A stretch of 64,000 nucleotides of DNA, from positions 19,919 through 83,918 of the forward strand of contig NZ_JABUNR010000020.1 of the NCBI RefSeq assembly GCF_013343715.1, read 5' to 3'. A model generated the notes under the pieces. That model saw only the letters and a program-made list of their open reading frames with translations, was not told the DNA's origin and did not search any database. Position 1 is the stretch's first letter. The number at the start of each line of letters is the position of its first letter. A program made the position numbers and the translations under genes. Shown piece by piece: positions 51,776 to 60,424 of this stretch. This DNA is from Mesobacillus harenae. Its GTDB lineage: Bacteria > Bacillota > Bacilli > Bacillales > Cytobacillaceae.

Positions 51776-53800
51776 TTGGTAAATAATACTATCCTTAAGG
51801 TGGATAAGTTAAGAACAGTCTTCCAAACTCGCCACGGGGTGATCGATGCTATAAATGGAGTCTCCTTTAGTATTTCTAAAGGAGAAACCATTGCCATCGT
51901 CGGAGAATCCGGTTCCGGAAAAAGTGTAACGGCCCTATCCATTATGAAGCTTCTCGAAAGTACGGGCCAAATCACCGAGGGGAAAATTTTATATAATGAC
52001 TTAAACTTGGCTGAGCTGAGCGACGAGGAAATCAGGCGGATCAGAGGGAAACAAATTGCAATGGTGTTTCAGGATCCGCTGACTTGTCTCGATCCTTTAT
52101 ATACGATAGGGGATCAGATTGTTGAGGTGCTAAAAATTCATGAGGATCTTTCTCCGGCAGACGCAAGAGAGAGAGTGCTGGAATTACTGAATCTAGTAGG
52201 GATTCCTGATGCCGGTTCCCGAATGAATAGCTATCCTCATGAACTATCCGGAGGCCAGCGGCAAAGAGTCATGATTGCGATTGCCCTGGCATGCAGGCCG
52301 AATGTTTTAATCGCAGATGAGCCGACAACCGCGCTTGATGTAACGGTGCAAGCTCAAATTTTAGAGCTGCTAAAAAAATTACAGGCAGAGTTTGGTACTT
52401 CGATCATTTTAGTAACGCATGATTTGGGGGTTGTTGCCGAAATGGCCGACCGGGTCATTGTAGTGTATGCCGGAACGGTAGTGGAGCAGGGCGAGGTTCG
52501 TGAAATCTTCGCCAAGCCCGAGCATCCGTATACAGATGCGTTAATTAAAAGCATACCGAGGGCTGAAACGGATCGTAATCAGCCGCTGCAGATCATTAAG
52601 GGCTCTGTTCCCAACTTGCATGAAATGCCTTCCGGCTGCCGGTTCCATCCGCGCTGCCAGTATGCAACAGACCTGTGCAAGCAGGAGGAACCAGCTTTTA
52701 TAGACCTGGGGAACGAGAGATTCAGCAGATGCTGGATGAATGATCCTGAGAAGAAAGACCATTTTATCGATGTATTGCAGGCTGATGCGGTTGTTCCTGC
52801 CGAAGCAGAGGCAGCTAATGCACCTATGGAAAAAGAGAAGCAGCTGCTTTTAAAAGTCGAAGGTCTAAAAAAACACTTTCCGATTAAAAAGGGACTGTTT
52901 TCGAGGACCGTGGCGAATGTAAAGGCTGTCGACGGGATCAATTTTGAAATTTTTAAAGGAGAAACCTTGGGATTGGTCGGAGAATCAGGATGTGGTAAGT
53001 CCACTACAGGCCGGCTCCTCCTTAAGCTTTTGGATATTTCAGAAGGAGAAGTTCTGTTTGACGGCAATAATTTGGCGAGCTATAAAGGGAATCAATTAAA
53101 GGAACAGCGAAAGAAAATGCAAATTGTCTTTCAGGATCCCTACAGTTCTTTAAATCCGAGGATGACAATAGAAGACATCATCGGGGAACCGTTGGAAATT
53201 CACCAAATAGCAACAGGAAGAGAAAAGTCGATCCGCGCTGGCCAGCTTCTTGAGATGGTTGGACTTTCGAGCGGTGATCTTTACAAGTTCCCGCATCAAT
53301 TTTCCGGTGGGCAGCGGCAGAGAATCGGGATCGCACGGGCTCTAGCCACAGAACCAGAACTGCTTATTTGTGATGAAGCTGTTTCAGCGTTAGATGTTTC
53401 GGTACAAGCACAAATATTAAACCTGCTTAAAAAGCTTCAAAAGGATCTTGGACTTTCCTATTTATTTATTTCCCACGACTTGAATGTTGTGAAATACATC
53501 GCTGACCGTATTTGTGTCATGTATTTAGGGAAAATCGTAGAAGTAGCAGATTCGGAAGATCTTTTTAACCACCCTAAGCATCCGTACTCTCGTGCGCTAA
53601 TCTCATCTATCCCAGTTCCGGATCCAACCCTTAAAAGGGATCGGATCATCCTTGAGGGAGATGTGCCTAATCCGGCGAACCCGCCATCCGGCTGCAGTTT
53701 TCATACTCGTTGTTCATTTGCCAAGGAGATATGCAAAACAGATGCACCTCCATTAAAGGAGCTTACAATCGGCCATAATGTTGCTTGTCACTTATTTTAA
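51776..53800 (+). CDS. Peptide-type ABC transporter, two fused ATPase domains
   Basis: 674 residues holding two complete OppD/DppD-F-like ATPases in one chain. Domain 1: Walker A GESGSGKS (about 43), signature LSGGQRQR (about 157), Asp-Glu in LIADEPTTALD. Domain 2: Walker A GESGCGKS (about 402), signature FSGGQRQR (about 510), LICDEAVSALD. Each is followed by an oligopeptide-type C-terminal domain with RFHPRCQYA or SFHTRCSFA. The frame is continuous, so this is a true fusion, as in GsiA/YejF, rather than a frameshift. The TTG 51776 start follows GAGGTGA. Confidence 0.92.
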   Translation: MVNNTILKVDKLRTVFQTRHGVIDAINGVSFSISKGETIAIVGESGSGKSVTALSIMKLLESTGQITEGKILYNDLNLAELSDEEIRRIRGKQIAMVFQDPLTCLDPLYTIGDQIVEVLKIHEDLSPADARERVLELLNLVGIPDAGSRMNSYPHELSGGQRQRVMIAIALACRPNVLIADEPTTALDVTVQAQILELLKKLQAEFGTSIILVTHDLGVVAEMADRVIVVYAGTVVEQGEVREIFAKPEHPYTDALIKSIPRAETDRNQPLQIIKGSVPNLHEMPSGCRFHPRCQYATDLCKQEEPAFIDLGNERFSRCWMNDPEKKDHFIDVLQADAVVPAEAEAANAPMEKEKQLLLKVEGLKKHFPIKKGLFSRTVANVKAVDGINFEIFKGETLGLVGESGCGKSTTGRLLLKLLDISEGEVLFDGNNLASYKGNQLKEQRKKMQIVFQDPYSSLNPRMTIEDIIGEPLEIHQIATGREKSIRAGQLLEMVGLSSGDLYKFPHQFSGGQRQRIGIARALATEPELLICDEAVSALDVSVQAQILNLLKKLQKDLGLSYLFISHDLNVVKYIADRICVMYLGKIVEVADSEDLFNHPKHPYSRALISSIPVPDPTLKRDRIILEGDVPNPANPPSGCSFHTRCSFAKEICKTDAPPLKELTIGHNVACHLF

Positions 53801-53818
53801 TAAGGGGGTGGAGAGGGA

Positions 53819-54775
53819 ATGAGTCTGCTGAAGTACTTGGGACAAAGGCTGGTATATGGGTTTATCGTCCTTGTGATTATGATCTCCTTTGTGTTCATTG
53901 TCATGAGGTTAGTTCCCGGTGACGTTGTGGCGCTCCAGCTCGCTGGCGCCGGGGCGGTTTCTGAAGAACAAATTTCTCAAATGAGAGCAGAGCTTGGCTT
54001 GGATTTGCCAGTTTGGACTCAGTTTGTGGATTGGATGAAAAATGCTGTAACCGGGGATTTAGGAAACTCCCTCTGGTCTAAGCTGCCAGTCACCGAGATG
54101 ATTGGCGAAAGAATTATGATTACGCTTCAGCTAGCGTTCATGGCGATCGTTCTGGCCATTATCATAGCGATACCGGCAGGAATTTATTCAGCGATGAAAA
54201 GGAATACGTGGATCGACAATACCATCAGGGTCATAGCAATCGGGGGACTGTCAATTCCGAATTTCTGGTTCGCTTTACTGTTAATTATTTTTCTGTCACT
54301 AACTTTTAATTGGATCCCTCCCCTTGGGTACCAATCATTTTTAACAAACCCGATTGTAAACCTGCAGCAAATGTTTCTTCCTGCTTTAGTGCTGGCCTTA
54401 TCCTTGAGTGCAAGTATCGTAAGAATGACCCGTTCATCCTTATTGGAAGTATTGCACGCAGATTTCATCAGAACAATTCGGGCAAAGGGTGCCAAGGAAA
54501 AAATCGTTATTATTAAGCATGCCTTAAGAAACTCACTTATTTCGATTGTCACTCTAATAGGTTTACAGATTGGGTTCCTGTTGGGGGGGACGGTTATCAT
54601 TGAATCCATTTTCTCCTTGCCTGGAATAGGTAGCTTAATTTTTGAAAGCGTTACCAAACGTGATTATCCAGTCGTACAGGCAACCGTATTAGTGTACGGA
54701 GCATTGTTTATGCTCGTTAACCTGATTGTCGATATGGCCTATGGCTGGATCGATCCGCGTATGCGTCCAAGTTAA
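53819..54775 (+). CDS. ABC transporter permease (DppB-like)
   Basis: 318 residues, six predicted membrane helices, starting LLKYLGQRLVYGFIVLVIMI. The EAA-type coupling motif is near RTIRAKGAKEKIVIIKHALR (about 217-236). It forms the membrane pore with the next gene's product. It begins 18 bases after the fused ATPase gene. Family: peptide/nickel/glutathione importers. Confidence 0.92.
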   Translation: MSLLKYLGQRLVYGFIVLVIMISFVFIVMRLVPGDVVALQLAGAGAVSEEQISQMRAELGLDLPVWTQFVDWMKNAVTGDLGNSLWSKLPVTEMIGERIMITLQLAFMAIVLAIIIAIPAGIYSAMKRNTWIDNTIRVIAIGGLSIPNFWFALLLIIFLSLTFNWIPPLGYQSFLTNPIVNLQQMFLPALVLALSLSASIVRMTRSSLLEVLHADFIRTIRAKGAKEKIVIIKHALRNSLISIVTLIGLQIGFLLGGTVIIESIFSLPGIGSLIFESVTKRDYPVVQATVLVYGALFMLVNLIVDMAYGWIDPRMRPS

Positions 54776-54806
54776 GCTATTTTAAAAGGAAGGATGTGAA
54801 TGGGGC

Positions 54807-55715
54807 ATGTACCCAGCTTCTCAGGTAAATCCTGATATTGAGTTAAAGGGAAATGTATCTGGTAAAAGAATTAAGCTGACCAAGGCAAAGGAAGAAACAA
54901 AACGGTTTATTAAAACGCAAAGGATGGGTGTCGTTTCGCTTTCCATTATTGTCATCATCATTCTTGCCGCCATTTGTGCCCCGCTTATTGCCCCATATGA
55001 TCCAGTTGCCCAGGACAGGGCTGCCTTTATGCTTGCGCCGACACAAGCGCACATAATGGGTACGGATGATTTGGGCCGAGATATTTTCAGCAGGATCATT
55101 TACGGTGCAAGGGTATCCCTGCTTGTCGGTATGGCAACCGTGGTAATTTCAATGGTGCTTGGCACAATGCTCGGAGTCGTTTCCGGGTATTTCGGCAAAG
55201 CGGTGGATATGGTGATTCAGAGAATTATGGACGCGATCATGGCGATCCCGCCGCTGATTCTTGCTTTGTTCATTGCAGCTCTGTTAGGTCCTGCCATCAA
55301 AAATGTCATCATTGCTTTAACAATCGTCAACATCCCGCACTTTGCTCGAATTACCCGGGGGGAAATGCTGCGCATAAAGGAAATGAATTATGTAGAAGCA
55401 TCCCGGTCAGCAGGGGCGAGTGCTTTCAGAATCATATTTAAACATGGACTTCCCAATATGATGGCTCCAATCATTGTTATTGCAAGCCTTACATTTGGGC
55501 AATCGATTATCGCAGAGGCCTCGCTAAGCTTTTTGGGCATTGGTACGCCTCCTCCCAATCCTTCTTGGGGCTTAATGTTAAGCGGTGCAAGCAGTTATAT
55601 GGAAAACGCACCTTGGATGGTGTTATTTCCAGGCCTAATTTTAAGTGCTGCTGTGCTAGCTTTTAATCTGTTAGGAGATTCTTTAAGGGATTTCCTTGAT
55701 CCAAAGCTGAACTAA
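54807..55715 (+). CDS. ABC transporter permease (DppC-like)
   Basis: 302 residues, with a cytoplasmic N-terminal tail, then about six helices. Family blocks: HIMGTDDLGRDIFSRIIYGA (about 72-91) and coupling motif EASRSAGASAFRIIFKHGLP (about 194-213), then FLGIGTPPPNPSWGLML. AAGGAAGG lies somewhat far from the ATG. It partners with the permease just upstream. Confidence 0.92.
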   Translation: MYPASQVNPDIELKGNVSGKRIKLTKAKEETKRFIKTQRMGVVSLSIIVIIILAAICAPLIAPYDPVAQDRAAFMLAPTQAHIMGTDDLGRDIFSRIIYGARVSLLVGMATVVISMVLGTMLGVVSGYFGKAVDMVIQRIMDAIMAIPPLILALFIAALLGPAIKNVIIALTIVNIPHFARITRGEMLRIKEMNYVEASRSAGASAFRIIFKHGLPNMMAPIIVIASLTFGQSIIAEASLSFLGIGTPPPNPSWGLMLSGASSYMENAPWMVLFPGLILSAAVLAFNLLGDSLRDFLDPKLN

Positions 55716-55755
55716 CCGTTTGGATAAAAAAATTAATCGATTTGAGGGATGCGTG

Positions 55756-57384
55756 TTGAAACAGAGTAAATGGCTAATTTTCTTGGTAATGCTGACTTTG
55801 GTGCTGACTGCATGTTCAGGAAAAACAGATGCTCCGGCTGCTGACAATGGAAAAAAGACTGATACAGAAAGTAAGGATGACGGTGCCCCGAAACCAGGGG
55901 GAGTCGTCCAGATTCTTAACCCTGCAGATCCTGATATGCTCGACCCTCACAAGACGTCATCGATTTACACTCATAATATTCTTGGGCTCGTATATAGCAA
56001 GCTGGTAACCTATGAAACAGGTCCTGACGTTGAATACTCAGAATATAATATTGTTCCCGATCTTGCGAAGGAATGGAAAATATCTGATGATGGCAAAGTC
56101 TATACCTTTTATCTCCGGGAAAATGCGAAATGGCATAATGTTGCTCCTGTAAATGGCCGTAACGTTGATGCTGGAGATGTAGTAGCAACTTTTGAAAGAA
56201 TAAAAACACTTCCAGGACATCAGGCGTATATGCTTGATCAAATTGACAAAGTTGAAACTCCGGATGATTTAACGGTAGAAATTCATTTAAAGGCACCATT
56301 TGCCCCATTCCTCAGTTATATGGCAAACCATTTCATGTGGATCCTTCCTAAGGAAGCTGTCGAGGGGAAAATCGACTTGGAGAATACAGCGGTTGGTACG
56401 GGGCCATTTGTACTCGATAAATGGGAAAGAAATGTCGAAACAGTCTTCACGAAACACGAGGATTACTTTCTAGAAGGTCTTCCATATCTTGATGGAGTTA
56501 ATTTCAAGGTAGTTCCTGACGAAGATACAAGACTTGCGGCCTTTAGAACTCAACGAGCAGATACAACCGGCTTGCTGTCTCCGCAGCAGTTTGGGAACCT
56601 CATAAAATCAGATCCAAATCTGCAATATACAGAAACTCTGTTCCCTACTCAAAATCAGGTTTATATGAATGCAACACGCAAACCATTTGATAATGTAAAA
56701 GTAAGGAAGGCGATTAGCTTAGCGATTGATAAGCAAAACGCAGTTGATCAAATCTTCGGAGGCGGCGAAATCAGCGGTCCAGTCAACCCATCCCTCGGTA
56801 AATGGGCATTAACAAAAGAGGAAAGAGAAAGCATGCAGCCTTATGATGTAGAAGAGGCAAAAAAGCTGCTGGCAGAAGCCGGTTACCCGGATGGATTTGA
56901 TACAAAAGTAATGGTAACGGACGGCTATGGCGAAGCCACTGTAAGAATGGCGCAATGGATCGTCGAAGATTTAAGAAGCATCGGCATTAATGCAGAGCTG
57001 GAGGTTGTCGAATACGCAACTTACTTCACGCAAAAATGGCCTAAGCTTGACTATGATATCGGAGTCGGATTCCAGTCTTACCTTCAAGAGCCTGATGAGT
57101 GGCTTTATGGCCAGCTTCATTCCAAGGGAGCGAAGAACTGGTATGGAATCAATGATCCGGAACTAGATAAAATGTTGGAAGAGCAAAGGACCATTCTTGA
57201 TGAAGCAGAACGGATCAAAAAAGTAAGGGATATTCAAATCTATGCTCTCGAAAATGTAGTGAATCCGATCCCGATCACTACCCATATCACAAGATCACCA
57301 GTGCAAGCCTACCTGAAAAACTGGCACACACACGCATCATACGGAAACATTCACATGAAAGACGTCTGGCTCGATAAAAAATAA
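55756..57384 (+). CDS. ABC transporter substrate-binding lipoprotein (family 5)
   Basis: 542 residues. The signal peptide LIFLVMLTLVLTAC has its lipobox Cys near residue 20. The SBP_bac_5 domain includes LAKEWKISDDGKVYTFYLRE, GTGPFVLDKWERN and RKAISLAIDKQNAV. TTG 55756 is chosen: GAGGG is well spaced and it gives a clean lipoprotein signal, whereas the TTG at 55720 adds charged residues. It captures a peptide-like or acyl-peptide ligand outside the membrane. It is the last gene of the ligase-ABC operon, with a strong terminator after it. Confidence 0.92.
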   Translation: MKQSKWLIFLVMLTLVLTACSGKTDAPAADNGKKTDTESKDDGAPKPGGVVQILNPADPDMLDPHKTSSIYTHNILGLVYSKLVTYETGPDVEYSEYNIVPDLAKEWKISDDGKVYTFYLRENAKWHNVAPVNGRNVDAGDVVATFERIKTLPGHQAYMLDQIDKVETPDDLTVEIHLKAPFAPFLSYMANHFMWILPKEAVEGKIDLENTAVGTGPFVLDKWERNVETVFTKHEDYFLEGLPYLDGVNFKVVPDEDTRLAAFRTQRADTTGLLSPQQFGNLIKSDPNLQYTETLFPTQNQVYMNATRKPFDNVKVRKAISLAIDKQNAVDQIFGGGEISGPVNPSLGKWALTKEERESMQPYDVEEAKKLLAEAGYPDGFDTKVMVTDGYGEATVRMAQWIVEDLRSIGINAELEVVEYATYFTQKWPKLDYDIGVGFQSYLQEPDEWLYGQLHSKGAKNWYGINDPELDKMLEEQRTILDEAERIKKVRDIQIYALENVVNPIPITTHITRSPVQAYLKNWHTHASYGNIHMKDVWLDKK

Positions 57385-57390
57385 CCAAAG

Positions 57391-57417
57391 AACCCCTATG
57401 TGAATCACATAGGGGTT
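57391..57417 (+). terminator. Terminator of the ABC operon
   Basis: Perfect 12-bp stem AACCCCTATGTG / CACATAGGGGTT with a 3-nt loop, then TTTCAT. Confidence 0.85.
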
Positions 57418-57443
57418 TCATATTGATTAGGGTGACTATTAAG

Positions 57444-57485
57444 GGTGACAGGCACCATCCAGAAAAATGGATGGTGCCTGTCACC
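57444..57485. repeat. GGTGACAGGCACC palindrome, copy 2
   Basis: GGTGACAGGCACCATCC (57444-57460) and its perfect complement (57469-57485) around an 8-nt loop. It is the same sequence as the speB-ywiB copy except for the loop. Confidence 0.9.
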
Positions 57486-57570
57486 TTACAAATTTTTCCT
57501 CATAAATTGATTTGAAAAAATTTGGGAGTTTTTCCGGGTTTGTTTTGACCACTTTTTCTGTTAAAAGGTT

Positions 57571-57576
57571 TATAAT
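57571..57576 (+). promoter_or_regulatory. -10 element of the fabF-like gene
   Basis: TATAAT with a TTGACC at 57545-57550, though the 20-bp spacer is long. The predicted start is just before the FapR-like box. Confidence 0.4.
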
Positions 57577-57591
57577 GTTTATATAGTAGAT

Positions 57592-57609
57592 TCTAGTACC
57601 TAGTCATAA
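57592..57609 (+). promoter_or_regulatory. FapR-like operator
   Basis: TCTAGTACCTAGTCATAA closely resembles the FapR operator (recalled as TTAGTACCTAGTCTTAA-like). FapR represses fatty-acid synthesis genes until malonyl-CoA rises. Its place just downstream of the -10 suits repression. Confidence 0.7.
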
Positions 57610-57651
57610 TTGAATATCATATAAACTATGTTAAAAGGGGAGAGTCATATA

Positions 57652-58890
57652 ATGAAGAAACGAGTCGTCATTACGGGGATCGGTGCGGTCACACCACTGG
57701 GAAATGATGCTGTTACAACCTGGGACCGGATTAAAAGAGGTGAATCGGGGATTGGCCCGATTACGAAATTCGACCCAGCCCATGTGAATGTAAAAGTCGC
57801 AGCAGAAGTGAAGGATTTTGCTCCTGCTGATTTTATGGATATGAAAGAAGCCCGCAGGATGGGGCGGTTTACCCAATTTGCAATTGCAGCAGCTAAAATG
57901 GCTGTTAGTGATGCAGGAATAAAAGTAGGAGAAAACATAAATCCTGAGAGGCTTGGAGTATGGATCGGCTCTGGAATTGGCGGGCTGGATGAGTTTGAAG
58001 TCCAGCATAAGCGATTTTTAGAAAAGGGACCAAAACGTGTAAACCCTTTTACAATCCCTATGCTTATACCTGATATGGCTGCAGGCAGAGTATCGATTGA
58101 AATCGGAGCAAAAGGAATGAACAATTGTTCAGTAACTGCATGTGCATCTGGAGCGAACTCAATAGGGGATGCCTTTAGGGTTGTCCAAAATGGCGGAGCT
58201 GACATGATGATTGCAGGCGGAACAGAATCTGCGATTACGGAAATGACCGTCTCCGGATTTACGAACATGACCGCTCTATCGACCAATCCGGACCCAGCTA
58301 CTGCAAGCCGTCCTTTTGATAAAGATCGAGACGGGTTCGTTATCGCAGAAGGTGCAGGAATCATCATTTTAGAAGACTTAGAACATGCCCTGGCTCGCGG
58401 AGCTTCTATATACGGTGAAATCGTTGGCTATGGCGCTACCGGAGATGCCTATCATATCACCACACCAGCTCCAAACGGGGAAGGCGGGCAGCGTGCTATG
58501 AGACAGGCACTGGAAGATGCAAACATTAACCCTGATCAGGTGGATTATATTAACGCCCATGGAACATCAACCCATTACAATGATTTATATGAAACAAAAG
58601 CCATCAAAGAGGTGTTTGGTGAGCATGCCTATAAGCTGGCTGTCAGTTCAACCAAATCTATGACTGGCCATTTATTGGGCGCGGCAGGTGCGATCGAGGG
58701 GATCTTCTCGCTTCTGGCAATTAAGGAAGGGGTCATTCCTCCAACGATCAACTACACCACCCCAGACGAAGAGCTAGATTTGGATTACGTTCCAAATACG
58801 GCTAAGTCCGCTGATGTACAGGTTGCCATATCCAATTCACTAGGTTTTGGAGGCCACAACGCGACATTGGTCTTTAAGAAATACAACTAG
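57652..58890 (+). CDS. fabF: 3-oxoacyl-ACP synthase II (FabF-like)
   Basis: A KAS II condensing enzyme of 412 residues for fatty-acid elongation. The nucleophile is in SVTACASGANS (Cys about 164), with catalytic histidines in NAHGTSTHYND (about 304) and STKSMTGHLLGAAG (about 341). The start ATG 57652 follows GGGGAGAG. It stands alone between terminators, without fabH, unlike the usual fabHA-fabF pair. It may therefore be a second paralogue; whether another fabF exists cannot be told from this window. The FapR-like box supports a lipid-synthesis role. Confidence 0.9.
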   Translation: MKKRVVITGIGAVTPLGNDAVTTWDRIKRGESGIGPITKFDPAHVNVKVAAEVKDFAPADFMDMKEARRMGRFTQFAIAAAKMAVSDAGIKVGENINPERLGVWIGSGIGGLDEFEVQHKRFLEKGPKRVNPFTIPMLIPDMAAGRVSIEIGAKGMNNCSVTACASGANSIGDAFRVVQNGGADMMIAGGTESAITEMTVSGFTNMTALSTNPDPATASRPFDKDRDGFVIAEGAGIIILEDLEHALARGASIYGEIVGYGATGDAYHITTPAPNGEGGQRAMRQALEDANINPDQVDYINAHGTSTHYNDLYETKAIKEVFGEHAYKLAVSSTKSMTGHLLGAAGAIEGIFSLLAIKEGVIPPTINYTTPDEELDLDYVPNTAKSADVQVAISNSLGFGGHNATLVFKKYN

Positions 58891-58914
58891 TTAAAAAGAA
58901 ATATAACCTTCATT

Positions 58915-58954
58915 AAAAACAGCTAGCAGGCTATCTCTCCTGCTAGCTGTTTTT
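58915..58954. terminator. Bidirectional terminator, fabF and cupin
   Basis: Perfect 16-bp stem AAAAACAGCTAGCAGG / CCTGCTAGCTGTTTTT with an 8-nt loop. Confidence 0.9.
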
Positions 58955-58960
58955 GTATGC

Positions 58961-59302
58961 CTAAACGTTCTGCGCGTATCTGTCATCCGGGATTTTATTC
59001 AGCATCACATAGAGACTGACCGGATCAGAGCCGTCATTCGTAAAGGCAAGCGATTCCTGGCCGCCGCAGTGAACAGTATCGTGAGCCGAAGCTGCTATTT
59101 CTACACCGTCAATGGTGAAGGTTCCGTTTCCCTGAAGAACCAGGATGTATACTTCTGTTCCAGAATGCCCGTGTGCTGGCAGTGCCTGTCCTGGCAGGAA
59201 ATTAAGAAGAAATACCGTACTTTCTCCTATTTTATATACAATTCGCTTCGTAAACTTTTCATCGCTAAATTCCTGATAGCTTTTTAATGTCTTATGTTCC
59301 AT
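58961..59302 (-). CDS. Small cupin protein
   Basis: A single-domain cupin of 113 residues. Motif 1 is LPAHGHSGTEVYILVLQGNG (His44, His46, Glu50) and motif 2 lies near HDTVHCGGQESLAF (His about 77). The metal-binding set is thus present, but the reaction is unknown. AGGAGG precedes the ATG. It is convergent with fabF and probably monocistronic. Confidence 0.82.
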   Translation of the reverse strand: MEHKTLKSYQEFSDEKFTKRIVYKIGESTVFLLNFLPGQALPAHGHSGTEVYILVLQGNGTFTIDGVEIAASAHDTVHCGGQESLAFTNDGSDPVSLYVMLNKIPDDRYAQNV

Positions 59303-59590
59303 ATTGTTTCCCTCCTAAGGAAGTTATTGTGGTTCCGCTGAAATGAGAACCTTTTTCACTGGAGCGGTAACTTTAGTATAAAGCCTAGCATCTTTTAGAG
59401 AAGTGAGCTGCATCACAGGCTACCTCTTAAAAAAGGCAGTTAGAAGATAAAGCTAGAAAATAGAAACGTCTTTCAGATGAAAAAATATGACTTATAGAAT
59501 GAAAAGTTATCCAACTATGGAAAAAAAGCCGGATAAATTTCCAAGATTATTACATGAATAGCACAAGCATTTTACATTCAATTTACAAGG
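59303..59590. other. Gap upstream of the KGG-repeat gene
   Basis: No gene, repeat family or clear reverse-strand promoter for the cupin was seen in these 288 bases. Confidence 0.4.
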
Positions 59591-59615
59591 GTTTATGTCC
59601 TGAGAAAGCGGCTAT
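59591..59615 (+). promoter_or_regulatory. SigB-type promoter
   Basis: GTTTAT (59591-59596), 13 bases, GGCTAT (59610-59615). The SigB consensus is GTTTAA-N12/14-GGGTAT, so there is one mismatch in each box. It lies about 40 bases before a GsiB-like gene, a classic SigB target. Confidence 0.75.
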
Positions 59616-59658
59616 ACATAAGAGTGTAAGATAAAAATAACAAAGGAGATGATCAGAC

Positions 59659-60033
59659 ATGGCAAACAACAACAACAACGATAAATTGTCACGCGAGGAA
59701 AGAGGACGCATGGGCGGAGAAGCTACTAGTGAATCACATGGCAAAGAATTTTATCAGGAAATAGGCCGCAAAGGCGGAGAAGCCACTAGTGAATCTCACG
59801 ATAAAGATTTTTATCAAGACATCGGAAGCAAGGGTGGAGAAGCCACTGCTGAATCTCATGACAAGGAATTCTATCAGGAGATTGGCCAAAAAGGCGGAGA
59901 AACCACTAGTGAGAATCATGACAAAGATTTCTATCAGGAAATTGGCCGTAAAGGCGGAGAAGCCACTAGTGAATCTCACGACAAAGATTTTTATAAAGAA
60001 ATTGGCCGCAAAGGCGGAAACAACAGCGACTAA
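59659..60033 (+). CDS. gsiB: GsiB-like KGG-repeat stress protein
   Basis: A very hydrophilic 124-residue protein built from five to six copies of a 20-residue unit with consensus KGGEATSESHDKDFYQEIGR. The KGG motif occurs at each unit junction, as in B. subtilis GsiB and LEA-like stress proteins. It is probably disordered and protects against desiccation or glucose/phosphate starvation. The repeats are also conserved at the DNA level (60-bp period), implying recent expansion or gene conversion. AAAGGAG precedes the ATG. A SigB-like promoter lies upstream. Confidence 0.88.
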   Translation: MANNNNNDKLSREERGRMGGEATSESHGKEFYQEIGRKGGEATSESHDKDFYQDIGSKGGEATAESHDKEFYQEIGQKGGETTSENHDKDFYQEIGRKGGEATSESHDKDFYKEIGRKGGNNSD

Positions 60034-60047
60034 TATGTAAAAGTAGT

Positions 60048-60088
60048 GAAAAACACGGCAGCCTATCAAGGTTGCCGTGTTTTTTTTG
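60048..60088 (+). terminator. Terminator after the KGG-repeat gene
   Basis: AAAAACACGGCA pairs with TGCCGTGTTTTT, then more T residues. Confidence 0.85.
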
Positions 60089-60424
60089 TTGTATAAGAAA
60101 CTATAAAAGTTCCAAGTTACGGATAATGGTAGCGTTGTCTGTATCCGCAGCTCCAACGCTCGGTAGCTAGTGTACTTCGCTTAACCGAGCGCTATGCTTT
60201 TGTCCTTTCTTTGCGAAACGAAAAATAACCTTATGGAAATGAATATTCTGACGAGAATCTATTTTGATGTACATAATCACTGGGATCGATTGTTTGAAAA
60301 AAAGAACCAAACTCGACCGAACGTCCTATAGGAAATGGATAAATCATGGGATGTGGAAATCCCCAAAAATATTTGTTCGTGAAGGCTGTCATGATGTTAA
60401 TAGAATACCGTATTGATGTAGTTG

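Noticed and set aside
51776..53800. Frameshift joining two separate ATPase genes
   Set aside because: The frame is open throughout, both domains are complete and there is no internal start with a ribosome binding site that would suggest two genes.
57645..58367. 240-codon reverse-strand frame over fabF
   Set aside because: Antisense shadow of a complete KAS II gene; no start signal or family resemblance.
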